Shown here one piece after another: positions 56,433 through 64,000 of a stretch of 64,000 bases of DNA. The stretch is from Parablautia intestinalis (GTDB lineage Bacteria > Bacillota > Clostridia > Lachnospirales > Lachnospiraceae), in contig RAYQ01000004.1 in NCBI GenBank assembly GCA_003612395.1, positions 1 through 64,000 of the forward strand, given 5' to 3'. Position numbers and translations under genes: made by a program. The notes beneath the pieces were generated by a model. It saw only the letters and a list, made by a program, of their open reading frames with translations, did not search any database and was not told the origin of the DNA. Each line of letters starts with the position of its first letter. Position 1 is the stretch's first letter.

Positions 56433-56486
56433 AAGTCTCAAATCAGTCTCATTTTTTCATATAATTTTGAGACTGATTTGAGACTT
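56433..56486. repeat. Perfect 19-bp palindrome of AGTCTCA motifs
   Basis: AAGTCTCAAATCAGTCTCA (56433-56451) and its exact complement (56468-56486) enclose a 16-base AT-rich loop. Each arm holds two AGTCTCA motifs. It can form a very stable hairpin and lies about 85 bases from the right end of element B. Confidence 0.85.
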
Positions 56487-56555
56487 AAGGAGTTGATTCG
56501 TTGATGGATTCGAAAATGAAGCAGGCCTGTTTTATCATATTTTTTCAAGTTGTTC

Positions 56556-56978
56556 TTACAAAATCGCCCCATCTGCTGCCATATCCTCAAACAAATCCGT
56601 AATAGCATCCCCTTTTGACTGGAATTCACAGCTGTTAAAGGGGATTCCGCCTGCCGCCATAGGCCAAATGCCGATAGTATGGTCTACATAGTAATTTGCA
56701 AATCCCGATTTTTCAATTTCTTCCATAGACAGATTTTTCGTGAGCTGGTGGACGATGGTAGAGACCATTTCAAGGTGTGCCAGTTCTTCTGTGCCTATAT
56801 CTGTGAGGATAGCGGCTACTTCACTATAAGGCATGGAATAACGCTGTGAAATATAGCGCATGGAAGCCCCGAGTTCACCATCAGGTCCCCCATACTGCGA
56901 CATGATGACCTGCGCTATTTTGGCGTTGGGCTCTTTGATATTAACCGGATACTGCAATCTTTTCTCATAACTCCACAT
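56556..56978 (-). pseudogene. cotJC: cotJC, 5' part (split gene)
   Basis: This encodes the first 135 residues of the CotJC manganese catalase (start MWSYEKRLQYP, then EELAHLEMV with two metal ligands) and runs into element B after DLFEDMAA, adding five foreign residues before TAA. ATG 56978 follows AAGGAGG inside the end of cotJB. Without the 3' part at 49177-49383 the second half of the metal site is missing. The unbroken protein would be about 201 residues, usual for the family (B. subtilis CotJC is 189). Confidence 0.9.
56572..56579. other. Attachment core, outer right copy
   Basis: TCTGCTGC at the join of element B and the 5' part of cotJC. Recombination with 49376-49383 would restore the gene. 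Confidence 0.75.
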
Positions 56979-56981
56979 AAA

Positions 56982-57257
56982 TTAACATCCTCCTTCCCAG
57001 GGCCATGGCTGCAGGGCCCATTTCCATTCATTCTGTCTGCAGCCATTTACATCAGAAATTCTTAAAGGTCCATACTTTGCTGCATACTCCCGCATTGCCT
57101 GATTTTTCATGTGTACATAGTGGCTAAGATATTCGATTGCCTCTTTATCGGTTGGGTGAGTATCAAGATACTCGTTCATCTCAACAATCACAAAATCAAT
57201 CACGCCGATATCGTGAAAGAGTCTGCTTTTTTCGCTGCTATTGTTTTCACCAATCAT
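56982..57257 (-). CDS. cotJB: Spore coat protein CotJB
   Basis: The roughly 91-residue protein matches CotJB (FHDIGVIDFVIVEMNEYLDT, then the YGPLRISD and WPWEGGC end). It is a small coat protein deposited with CotJA and CotJC under mother-cell control. ATG 57257 overlaps the cotJA stop (ATGA) and lies nine bases after AAGGAG; ATG 57266 would leave no spacer. Confidence 0.9.
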   Translation of the reverse strand: MIGENNSSEKSRLFHDIGVIDFVIVEMNEYLDTHPTDKEAIEYLSHYVHMKNQAMREYAAKYGPLRISDVNGCRQNEWKWALQPWPWEGGC

Positions 57258-57424
57258 TGTACGCATCTCCTTCCTGTAAAAGGTTTTTCCAATTCAGGGA
57301 AAATGGTACCTGCGTTGTAAGCTTCCTCTAAATTTTCAAAAACATTTGTAAGATGCTGCCAGGGAACATACGCCATTGCAATTGGAAAACGGTCAAAGCA
57401 TTCATTAAAACTGTAATCCTGCAT
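57254..57424 (-). CDS. cotJA: Spore coat protein CotJA
   Basis: A 56-residue gene with the conserved CotJA features: AMAYVPWQ, NLEEAYNAGTIFPELEKPF and a short basic end. AGGAGG lies seven bases before ATG. It is the first gene of cotJA-cotJB-cotJC. The operon needs an unbroken cotJC for its usual product set. Confidence 0.88.
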   Translation of the reverse strand: MQDYSFNECFDRFPIAMAYVPWQHLTNVFENLEEAYNAGTIFPELEKPFTGRRCVQ

Positions 57425-57749
57425 AATTTTACCTCCTATATATCGTAAGACATGCTTTCAATACTGCATTTTCAGATACATAAATTGTAATGTTCTTTAA
57501 TAGTATAGTATGATAGGAAAAATTTCTGGTTCCAAATAAATATTATTGTCTAAAAAGGCCCTCAAAAGACAGAAATATACTTGCAAACAAAGGTCCCTTA
57601 TGATTTAATGTTACTGGAAATATTTTTTGACAAAAAAGAGGGAAAAGTCTGGAAATAAACTACCAGGCTTTCTATTAGCGGCAGTATCACAAGCAGAGCT
57701 TTCGATACATGACAACAGGCTGTGCCTGTTGTATGTAAGAGGTGTAGAA
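57425..57749. promoter_or_regulatory. Divergent cotJ/feo intergenic region
   Basis: The region serves cotJA on the minus strand and feoA on the plus strand. CATACTAT on the minus strand (57512-57505) fits a sigma-E -10, but no good -35 is seen at the right distance. TTGACA on the plus side near 57628 has no clear -10. I could not identify a Fur box with confidence. Confidence 0.35.
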
Positions 57750-57977
57750 ATGTCATTATTCGAGGGTATAACAGGAAAGTCATATGAAATCCGGGGCCTG
57801 TATGTGGAGGAGGGAATTACCCGCCGCCTGCAGGCCCTTGGTCTGAATGACGGAACAATCATTACCGTCCTAAACAGAAAAAAAGACGGGGCATTAATCA
57901 TACGGGTGCGTGGAACAAGGCTTGCCATCGGCAGGCATATCAGCCAGGGGATTGACGTGGAGGAAAGAGCGCTATGA
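57750..57977 (+). CDS. feoA: Ferrous iron transport protein FeoA
   Basis: The 75-residue SH3-like protein (MSLFEGITGKSYEI, then GLNDGTIITVL) is the cytosolic accessory of FeoB. ATG 57750 follows AGAGGTG; the frame is open 41 codons further upstream without a ribosome site. It overlaps feoB by four bases (ATGA). Confidence 0.9.
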   Translation: MSLFEGITGKSYEIRGLYVEEGITRRLQALGLNDGTIITVLNRKKDGALIIRVRGTRLAIGRHISQGIDVEERAL

Positions 57978-59971
57978 AAAACAGGGAGACTGTTCATGTT
58001 GCATTTGTAGGTAACCCTAATTGTGGCAAAACCACCCTGTTTAACGCAATTACAGGCGCTAAGCTCAAGGTGGCCAACTGGCCCGGGGTTACGGTGGAAA
58101 AAATGGAAGGCGAAGCGGAATATGAAGATGTAAGGATGACGCTTGTGGATACGCCGGGAATATATTCCCTTACCAGCTACAGCATAGAAGAAAAAGTAAC
58201 CAGAAATTGTGTGATGGATGATGATATCGAAGTAATCGTCAATGTGGTGGATGCCTCATCACTTGAAAGAAATCTGTATCTGACCCTGCAGCTTTTAGAG
58301 CTGGGCAAGCCCGTAGTTCTTGCTCTTAATATGATGGATGTGGTGGAAGAGAGGGGAATGGAAATTGACCTGCACAGGCTTCCGGAACTTTTAGGGGACA
58401 TTCCGGTAGTTCCGGTATCCGCTGCCAAGCGAAAGGGACTGGATATTTTGCTTCATGCGGTTATACATCATTATGAGGAGGATTCTAAAGATGAGGTTTT
58501 ACATTACGGGCAGGAAATAGAAGAAAAAATAGGAAAGCTATCGGAGAGGCTTAAAACCTTTTATCCTACTCATTCCTCTATCAGGTGGCACGCCATTAAG
58601 CTTCTTGAATTTGACGAGGATGTAAAATCAGAGCATCCTATCGAAACTGCAGATGTATTTACACGCAGTTATGAAAAAGAAATCATTCAAATCAAATATG
58701 CATTTATTGAGAGCATTATAAAAGAAGTACTTTTTTACCGTAAGAAAAAGACTGATCGCACGGACCGTACAGATAAGCTGTTAACTCATCCTGTATGGGG
58801 AGTTCCCGTCTTTTTATGTATTATGGCTTTTGTGTTTTTTCTTACGTTTGCTATAGGAGACTGGCTGAAAGGATATTTTGAGACTTTTTTGGAAATTTTC
58901 TCCGGAAAGGTATCAGATGTTTTAATACATATAAATACGGCCGACTGGCTGGTTTCCCTGATTGTTGACGGAATTATAGCCGGAGTGGGAGGAATTCTTA
59001 CGTTCATTCCCAACATTGCAATTTTGTTTCTGGCGCTGGCTATTTTGGAAGACAGCGGCTATATGTCCAGAGTGGCATATGTAATGGATGGCATTATGGG
59101 AAAGGCAGGGCTTTCAGGCAAGGCTTTCCTGCCCATGATCCTTGGTTTTGGATGTACGGTTCCGGCGATTATGGCCTCCCGCGCCCTTGAAACGGAAAAG
59201 GACCGCAGAAGAACCATGATTATCACGCCTTTTATGTCCTGCTCGGCGAGACTTCCGGTTTATGTGCTTTTTTCCGGAATGTTTTTTGGTAAGTATGCGC
59301 ATGTTGCGGCTTTTTCCATGTATGCCATTGGAATGGTGTGCGCAATTTTGGTAGCAAGGGTGCTGCATGTATGTGAAAAGGAAAAATCTGGTGACAGCCT
59401 TTTGATTGAGCTGCCGGAATATAAAAGACCCAACGGCAGAACTATCAGAATCTATGTCTGGAATAAGCTTAAAGATTATCTTTCCAAGGCGGGAACCACT
59501 ATCTTCATTGCGTCAATCCTTATATGGATTGTACTTAATCTGGGCTTTAACGGTATGGTGACAGATCCGTCTGAGAGCTTCGGCGCAGCAATCGGCAGAG
59601 GCCTGGAACCGGTTATGCGGCCGGCCGGTCTTGGCATGTGGCAGATTGTGGTTTCACTGATTGCCGGTATTTCAGCAAAAGAAGTAGTAGTCTCAAGTTT
59701 TTCTGTGCTTTTTGGAGTGGGCAATGCACAGACAACAGCAGGTCTTAACACAGTAGCGGAAAATCTGAAAAATATTGATCCATCTTTTGGACCTTTAAAC
59801 GCTTACTGTATGATGCTGTTTGTACTTTTGTATGTTCCATGTGCGGCGGCAATGGCAACCATACGAAAAGAGAGCGGTTCCACCTCTTTTACGGTTAAGC
59901 TTGCTATCTTTCAAATACTGTTTGCCTGGCTTATGGCCACCATTGTTTTCCAGGTGGGGAGTCTCCTGTAA
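57974..59971 (+). CDS. feoB: Ferrous iron transporter FeoB
   Basis: The 665-residue protein imports Fe(II). It has an N-terminal GTPase domain (GNPNCGKTTLFN, DTPGIYSL, NMMD), a helical GDI domain to about 265, then a membrane part with two Gate repeats including GCTVPAIMASR. Translation is coupled to feoA. No feoC is present. The anaerobic setting fits Fe(II) as the iron source. Confidence 0.95.
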   Translation: MKNRETVHVAFVGNPNCGKTTLFNAITGAKLKVANWPGVTVEKMEGEAEYEDVRMTLVDTPGIYSLTSYSIEEKVTRNCVMDDDIEVIVNVVDASSLERNLYLTLQLLELGKPVVLALNMMDVVEERGMEIDLHRLPELLGDIPVVPVSAAKRKGLDILLHAVIHHYEEDSKDEVLHYGQEIEEKIGKLSERLKTFYPTHSSIRWHAIKLLEFDEDVKSEHPIETADVFTRSYEKEIIQIKYAFIESIIKEVLFYRKKKTDRTDRTDKLLTHPVWGVPVFLCIMAFVFFLTFAIGDWLKGYFETFLEIFSGKVSDVLIHINTADWLVSLIVDGIIAGVGGILTFIPNIAILFLALAILEDSGYMSRVAYVMDGIMGKAGLSGKAFLPMILGFGCTVPAIMASRALETEKDRRRTMIITPFMSCSARLPVYVLFSGMFFGKYAHVAAFSMYAIGMVCAILVARVLHVCEKEKSGDSLLIELPEYKRPNGRTIRIYVWNKLKDYLSKAGTTIFIASILIWIVLNLGFNGMVTDPSESFGAAIGRGLEPVMRPAGLGMWQIVVSLIAGISAKEVVVSSFSVLFGVGNAQTTAGLNTVAENLKNIDPSFGPLNAYCMMLFVLLYVPCAAAMATIRKESGSTSFTVKLAIFQILFAWLMATIVFQVGSLL

Positions 59972-60085
59972 CGCCCAAAAGGTTGGCTGTTGACTTCTTA
60001 ACAGGTATGTGCAAAAATAGAATGGTAATGGCATTTGTGCATGAACGCACAAATCTGCACGCTGAGAAGGGAGCATGGATATTAA

Positions 60086-61564
60086 ATGAGAGGAATAGAT
60101 ACTCAGGTTCGCAAAAACAGAAGACGTATTTTTAAGGAAGTGGCTGACCTTGCTTATAATTCTACAAATCTGAAAGATGACGTGGAAGCCCTGCCTTACA
60201 AAATTGTCGATTATGAAGAATCGGAATATGAAAATGTATATAGGGAAAGAGCCATTGTAAGAGAGAGAATCCGTTTGGCAATGGGCTTATCCCTGCGCCC
60301 TGAAAATGCCCCTGTTCATGTTACACAGGGCCTGGAAGAAAGCAATATTGATGAAAAGTATTATGAACCTCCTCTGATGCAGGTCATTCCTTCTGCCTGC
60401 AATGCATGTCCTGAAAATAAATATGAAGTGACAGATAAATGTATGGGCTGTGTGGCCCATCCCTGTCGGGAAGTATGCCCTAAAGGCGCTATCAGCATGA
60501 AAAACGGAAAATCTGTCATTGACCAGGAAAAATGTATTAAATGTGGAAAATGTAAATCTGTCTGCCCTTATGACGCTATTTCTCATCAGGTGCGTCCCTG
60601 CCTTGCCCACTGCGGTGTTAATGCAATAAAGAATGATAAAAAAGGGCGTGCCTATATAGATACGGATTTATGTGTATCCTGCGGACAGTGCATGGTAAGC
60701 TGTCCTTTCGGGGCAATTGCGGATAAATCCCAGATTTTTCAGCTGATTCGTGCCATGCAGTCAGGGCGGAAGATTATAGCGCAGGTGGCGCCTGCCTTTG
60801 TAGGGCAGTTCGGAAAGGACGCCACACCGGATAAAATTAAAGCAGCCCTTAAAGAACTGGGCTTTTATGATGTCTATGAAACAGCAATCGGCGCAGATAT
60901 GGGCGCTATGACAGAGGCGGAGCATTATGTGGAGGAGGTTGCAACAGGAAAGCTTCCATTCCTTCTTACCTCCTGCTGTCCTTCCTGGTCTATGCTTGCC
61001 AAGAAATTTTTCCCGGAAACCATAGACAAGATTTCCAATGCATTAACGCCCATGGTAGCCACAGCGCGTAAAATTAAAGAAGATCATCCTGATGCCAGTG
61101 TGGTATTTATCGGTCCGTGTGCTTCTAAAAAGTTAGAGGCTTCCCGCCGGACAATCCGTTCCGATGTGGATTTTGTCATTACTTTTGAGGAACTGGCCGG
61201 AATGTTTGAGGCAAAAGGGCTGCTGCCCGCGCAGGAACAGATGCCGGATCCCATGAATGATGCCACAGGAGCCGGAAGAGGCTATGGTGTGGCAGGAGGT
61301 GTGGCAAGCGCCATCGAGGAATGCATCCGGGAATACTATCCTGATGTGGAAGTAAATATTGAACATGCGGAAAGCCTTACGGAATGTAAAAAAATGCTGA
61401 TGCTGGCCAAGGCAGGAAAAAAGAACGGCTGTCTGATAGAGGGAATGGCATGTCCTGGCGGATGTGTGGCAGGAGCAGGCACCAATATTGCAATTCCCCA
61501 GGCTATGAAAGAAGTAGCCGGTTTTAAAGCCCAGGCAGAGAAAAAGATTCCCTCAAAAAAATAG
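60086..61564 (+). CDS. Monomeric [FeFe] hydrogenase
   Basis: The 492-residue enzyme has an N-terminal helical region, Cys clusters for several [4Fe-4S] centres (about 105-215, including CIKCGKCKSVCP and CVSCGQCMVSCP), and an H-cluster domain with L1 TSCCPSW (about 294), L2 GPCASKK (about 345) and L3 EGMACPGGCVAGAG (about 452). L2 begins GPC rather than the MPC of standard bidirectional enzymes, and L3 ends GAG rather than GGG, so it is a variant subclass (group B-like, tentative). The maturases hydE, hydF and hydG are not in the window. Confidence 0.85.
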   Translation: MRGIDTQVRKNRRRIFKEVADLAYNSTNLKDDVEALPYKIVDYEESEYENVYRERAIVRERIRLAMGLSLRPENAPVHVTQGLEESNIDEKYYEPPLMQVIPSACNACPENKYEVTDKCMGCVAHPCREVCPKGAISMKNGKSVIDQEKCIKCGKCKSVCPYDAISHQVRPCLAHCGVNAIKNDKKGRAYIDTDLCVSCGQCMVSCPFGAIADKSQIFQLIRAMQSGRKIIAQVAPAFVGQFGKDATPDKIKAALKELGFYDVYETAIGADMGAMTEAEHYVEEVATGKLPFLLTSCCPSWSMLAKKFFPETIDKISNALTPMVATARKIKEDHPDASVVFIGPCASKKLEASRRTIRSDVDFVITFEELAGMFEAKGLLPAQEQMPDPMNDATGAGRGYGVAGGVASAIEECIREYYPDVEVNIEHAESLTECKKMLMLAKAGKKNGCLIEGMACPGGCVAGAGTNIAIPQAMKEVAGFKAQAEKKIPSKK

Positions 61565-61624
61565 CGCAGGAACCATTGCGGGCATCCGTAGTTTTAATCT
61601 CATAAGGAAAGGAAAGGTCAATTC

Positions 61625-63088
61625 ATGACAAAAATAAGAACAAGATATGCGCCAAGCCCTACGGGAAGGATGCATGTAGGGAATTTAAGGACAGCTCTTT
61701 ATGCTTATTTGATAGCAAAACATGAAAATGGAGATTTTATTTTAAGAATTGAAGATACGGATCAGGAGCGTTTCGTTGAAGGAGCGGTAGATATCATTTA
61801 CCGTACCTTAGAAAAAACAGGTCTTATCCATGACGAGGGACCTGATAAAGACGGCGGCGTTGGCCCTTATGTACAGTCAGACAGGCAAAAGACGGGAATT
61901 TATCTGACTTATGCCAAAAAACTCATTGAAAAAGGAGAGGCTTATTATTGCTTTTGCGATAAGGAGAGACTTGCCGGGTTAAAATCCCAGATTGTGGAGG
62001 GAAAGGAGATTACTGTCTATGACAAGCATTGTCTTTCCCTGTCTAAAGAAGAAGTGGATGAGAAGTTAAAAGCAGGTATCCCCTATGTAATCAGGCAGAA
62101 TAATCCTACGGAGGGTACCACCACTTTTCATGATGAAATATACGGTGATATCACAGTGGATAATTCTGAACTGGACGATATGATTCTGATTAAATCTGAC
62201 GGATATCCCACTTATAATTTTGCAAATGTGGTGGACGATCACCTGATGGGAATTACCCATGTGGTAAGAGGAAATGAATACCTTTCTTCCTCGCCAAAGT
62301 ACAACAGGCTTTATGAAGCCTTTGGATGGGAAGTGCCGGTTTATGTCCACTGTCCTTTGATTACGGATGAGGAACATCATAAGCTCAGCAAACGCTGTGG
62401 ACATTCCTCTTATGAGGACTTAATTGAGCAGGGATTTTTGACGGAGGCAGTAGTAAATTTTGTGGCGCTTCTTGGATGGAGCCCTACGGAGAGTAATGAA
62501 GAAATATTCTCGTTAAAGCAGCTGGCCGGAATTTTTGACTATTGCCATATTTCCAAATCTCCCGCTGTGTTTGATTACACTAAATTAAAATGGATGAACG
62601 GTGAATATATTAAGGCAATGGACGAGAATACCTTTTATGAAATGGCAGAGCCTTACTTAAAGCAGGCCATCAGCAAAGATATAGATCTGCATAAGGTTGC
62701 TTCCATGGTAAAGACACGAATTGAAATATTCCCGGATATTCCCGAGCTCGTTGATTTCCTGGAGGAACTGCCGGAGTATGATCCTTCCATGTATGCGCAC
62801 AAGAAAATGAAAACCACGACAGAATCTTCACTTACGGTTTTAAAGGATCTTCTTCCTGTTCTTGAAAAGCAGGAGGACTATTCAAATGATGCACTGTATG
62901 AGCTTTTGCTTTCTTATGTGTCAGAAAAAGGCTGCAAAAACGGTTATGTGTTTTGGCCTGTCCGGACGGCTGTTTCAGGAAAGCAAATGACACCGGCAGG
63001 TGCAACGGAGATCATGGAGCTTCTTGGCAAAGAAGAATCCATTGTCAGAATAAAGAAAGGAATTACTCTGCTTGAAAGCACCCAGTAA
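61625..63088 (+). CDS. gltX: Glutamyl-tRNA synthetase
   Basis: The 487-residue class I synthetase has [13 protein letters not shown] (HIGH motif HVGN) at the N-terminus and the KMSKS equivalent KLSKR near residue 258, followed by the helical anticodon-binding region. AAAGGAAAGG precedes ATG. No tRNA-Glu lies nearby. Its last 17 bases overlap the helicase gene. Confidence 0.95.
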   Translation: MTKIRTRYAPSPTGRMHVGNLRTALYAYLIAKHENGDFILRIEDTDQERFVEGAVDIIYRTLEKTGLIHDEGPDKDGGVGPYVQSDRQKTGIYLTYAKKLIEKGEAYYCFCDKERLAGLKSQIVEGKEITVYDKHCLSLSKEEVDEKLKAGIPYVIRQNNPTEGTTTFHDEIYGDITVDNSELDDMILIKSDGYPTYNFANVVDDHLMGITHVVRGNEYLSSSPKYNRLYEAFGWEVPVYVHCPLITDEEHHKLSKRCGHSSYEDLIEQGFLTEAVVNFVALLGWSPTESNEEIFSLKQLAGIFDYCHISKSPAVFDYTKLKWMNGEYIKAMDENTFYEMAEPYLKQAISKDIDLHKVASMVKTRIEIFPDIPELVDFLEELPEYDPSMYAHKKMKTTTESSLTVLKDLLPVLEKQEDYSNDALYELLLSYVSEKGCKNGYVFWPVRTAVSGKQMTPAGATEIMELLGKEESIVRIKKGITLLESTQ

Positions 63089-64000
63089 AGCACAGGAACA
63101 GGCGATTAAACATCTGTCAGGGCCGGCGCAGGTAATCGCCGGTCCGGGCAGTGGCAAAACCTTCACAATTATCCAAAGAATTCTATATATGATTACACAT
63201 TATCGCATTCCGCCTGAGAAAATTCTTGTTATTACATATACCAAAGCCGCTGCAGGTGAAATGAAAGAACGCGGTACTAATCTGAGCGGTGTAACTTTTG
63301 GTACCTTTCACAGCATCTGCTATAACATTCTTCGCCAGTCAGGCGGTTTAAGGTCTGCTTCCCTGATTCAGGAAAAAGATAAAAGAAAGCTACTTGGCGT
63401 CCTTGCAGGCAACAGGGGCCTGTCCTCTCAATGCGATTATGACGGTATTACAAGACTTCAAAATAACATCAGTCGTCTGAAAAACTCAGGTCAGCATATA
63501 TATAAAAACCTTATGCAGGAAGAGACGATGCAAACAGAATTTTCTTTTGAGGATCTTGTTTCCATAAAGGATGAATATGACAGCTATTTAAGGGCGCAGG
63601 GGCTTTTGGACTTTGATGATATGATTACCCTGTGTCTTAAGCTTCTTACTGACAACAGTCAGGTTCTATTTAAGTATCAGCAGACATTTCAATATATTCT
63701 TACCGATGAATTTCAGGACGTTAACCTTCCCCAATATGAGATTTTAAAACTACTGGCAGGTCCGGAAGATAATTTACTGGTAGTGGGAGATGACGATCAG
63801 GCCATCTATGGGTTCAGAGGAGCAACCCCCGGCATTATGAAACAGTTTATGGAAGATTACCCAAACAGCAGGCAGATTCTTTTAACATATAATTACCGTT
63901 GCAGAGAGAGAATTGTGGAGCTAGCCGGAAGTATGATAGACCGAAACACACAGCGGTTTCAAAAGGAATTTTATCCGGTACAAAAAGGGGGCAAAATAAC
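63072..64000 (+). CDS. UvrD/PcrA-type helicase, partial
   Basis: An open frame from TTG 63072, preceded by AAAGGA, runs to the window edge (309 codons). It shows superfamily 1 motifs: Walker [37 protein letters not shown], Walker B DEFQD, and [13 protein letters not shown]. It unwinds DNA in repair or replication. The C-terminal half lies beyond the window, so UvrD, PcrA and related helicases cannot be told apart. Confidence 0.88.
   Translation, partial: MKAPSKAQEQAIKHLSGPAQVIAGPGSGKTFTIIQRILYMITHYRIPPEKILVITYTKAAAGEMKERGTNLSGVTFGTFHSICYNILRQSGGLRSASLIQEKDKRKLLGVLAGNRGLSSQCDYDGITRLQNNISRLKNSGQHIYKNLMQEETMQTEFSFEDLVSIKDEYDSYLRAQGLLDFDDMITLCLKLLTDNSQVLFKYQQTFQYILTDEFQDVNLPQYEILKLLAGPEDNLLVVGDDDQAIYGFRGATPGIMKQFMEDYPNSRQILLTYNYRCRERIVELAGSMIDRNTQRFQKEFYPVQKGGKI

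Larger units (their letters stand above)
52017..56579. mobile_element. Integrative element B
   Basis: A 4.6-kb element between the middle and right TCTGCTGC cores. TAAGAACAACTT near the left end is repeated inverted near the right end (AAGTTGTTCTTA). Contents: an intact large serine recombinase, a small ORF with a sigma-E-like promoter, a structured RNA candidate, a decayed IS21-type insertion sequence, an HTH gene fragment and a repeat-rich region. No conjugation, replication or resistance gene was recognised. Confidence 0.75.

Noticed and set aside
56556-56571. 56556-56978 as a complete short catalase
   Set aside because: Its last five codons are element sequence and it lacks the second pair of metal ligands, which are found in frame at 49177-49383.

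Overview
The window is chromosomal DNA of an anaerobic, endospore-forming clostridium, most like a Lachnospiraceae member. Sporulation genes (spoIVA, a spoVAF/GerA-type gene, cotJA-cotJB-cotJC), anaerobic metabolism (class III ribonucleotide reductase nrdD/nrdG, a monomeric [FeFe] hydrogenase, feoAB) and purine-rich ribosome sites with frequent TTG and GTG starts all point that way. Base composition is moderate and even except in a decayed or mobile stretch at about 47.7-56.6 kb. No rRNA, tRNA or CRISPR array was seen.

1-13 kb: a zinc-ribbon/DUF4190 plus DUF2752 pair, a lipoprotein, cobalamin-dependent methionine synthase, then branched-chain amino acid genes (ilvB, two ACT-domain small subunits, ilvC, leuC, leuD) and a membrane-anchored foldase. 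13-26 kb: a phosphatase, a two-component system with a very large sensor, PRPP synthetase divergent from a DUF512 radical-SAM gene, der-plsY-gpsA, and a MoxR/VWA pair. 26-47.5 kb: tyrS, a YgjP-type hydrolase, spoIVA, nucleoside salvage (purine nucleoside phosphorylase, cytidine deaminase, amidohydrolase), a chemoreceptor, a membrane MutS-like ATPase, a WYL regulator, an aminotransferase, nrdDG-dut, the spore germination gene, and a pantothenate/CoA cluster (coaBC, coaX, ECF S component). 57-64 kb: cotJA-cotJB, feoAB, hydrogenase, gltX and the start of a UvrD-type helicase.

The main discovery candidate is at 49.2-57.0 kb. The spore-coat manganese-catalase gene cotJC is split in two on the minus strand: its 5' part ends at about 56,572 and its 3' part resumes at 49,383. 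Between them lie two tandem, related integrative elements, each bounded by the same 8-base core TCTGCTGC. Removing everything between the outer cores rejoins cotJC exactly in frame (Ala-Ala | Glu-Gln-Lys) to about 201 residues and brings together the two halves of the di-manganese site. Element A (2.6 kb) has a dead large serine recombinase and a lone prepilin peptidase. Element B (4.6 kb) has an intact recombinase, a conserved small ORF, a sigma-E-like promoter shared with A, a structured RNA candidate, an IS21-type remnant, and an array of AGTCTCA motifs with a 19-bp palindrome. This looks like a skin-type, possibly sporulation-excised, intervening element in cotJC.

Other structure includes two families of intergenic repeats shared by distant loci, a long wobble-rich hairpin, a secreted-protein pseudogene with two in-frame amber codons, and face-to-face promoters between prs and the DUF512 gene. 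All assignments come from reading the sequence; no database search was run.
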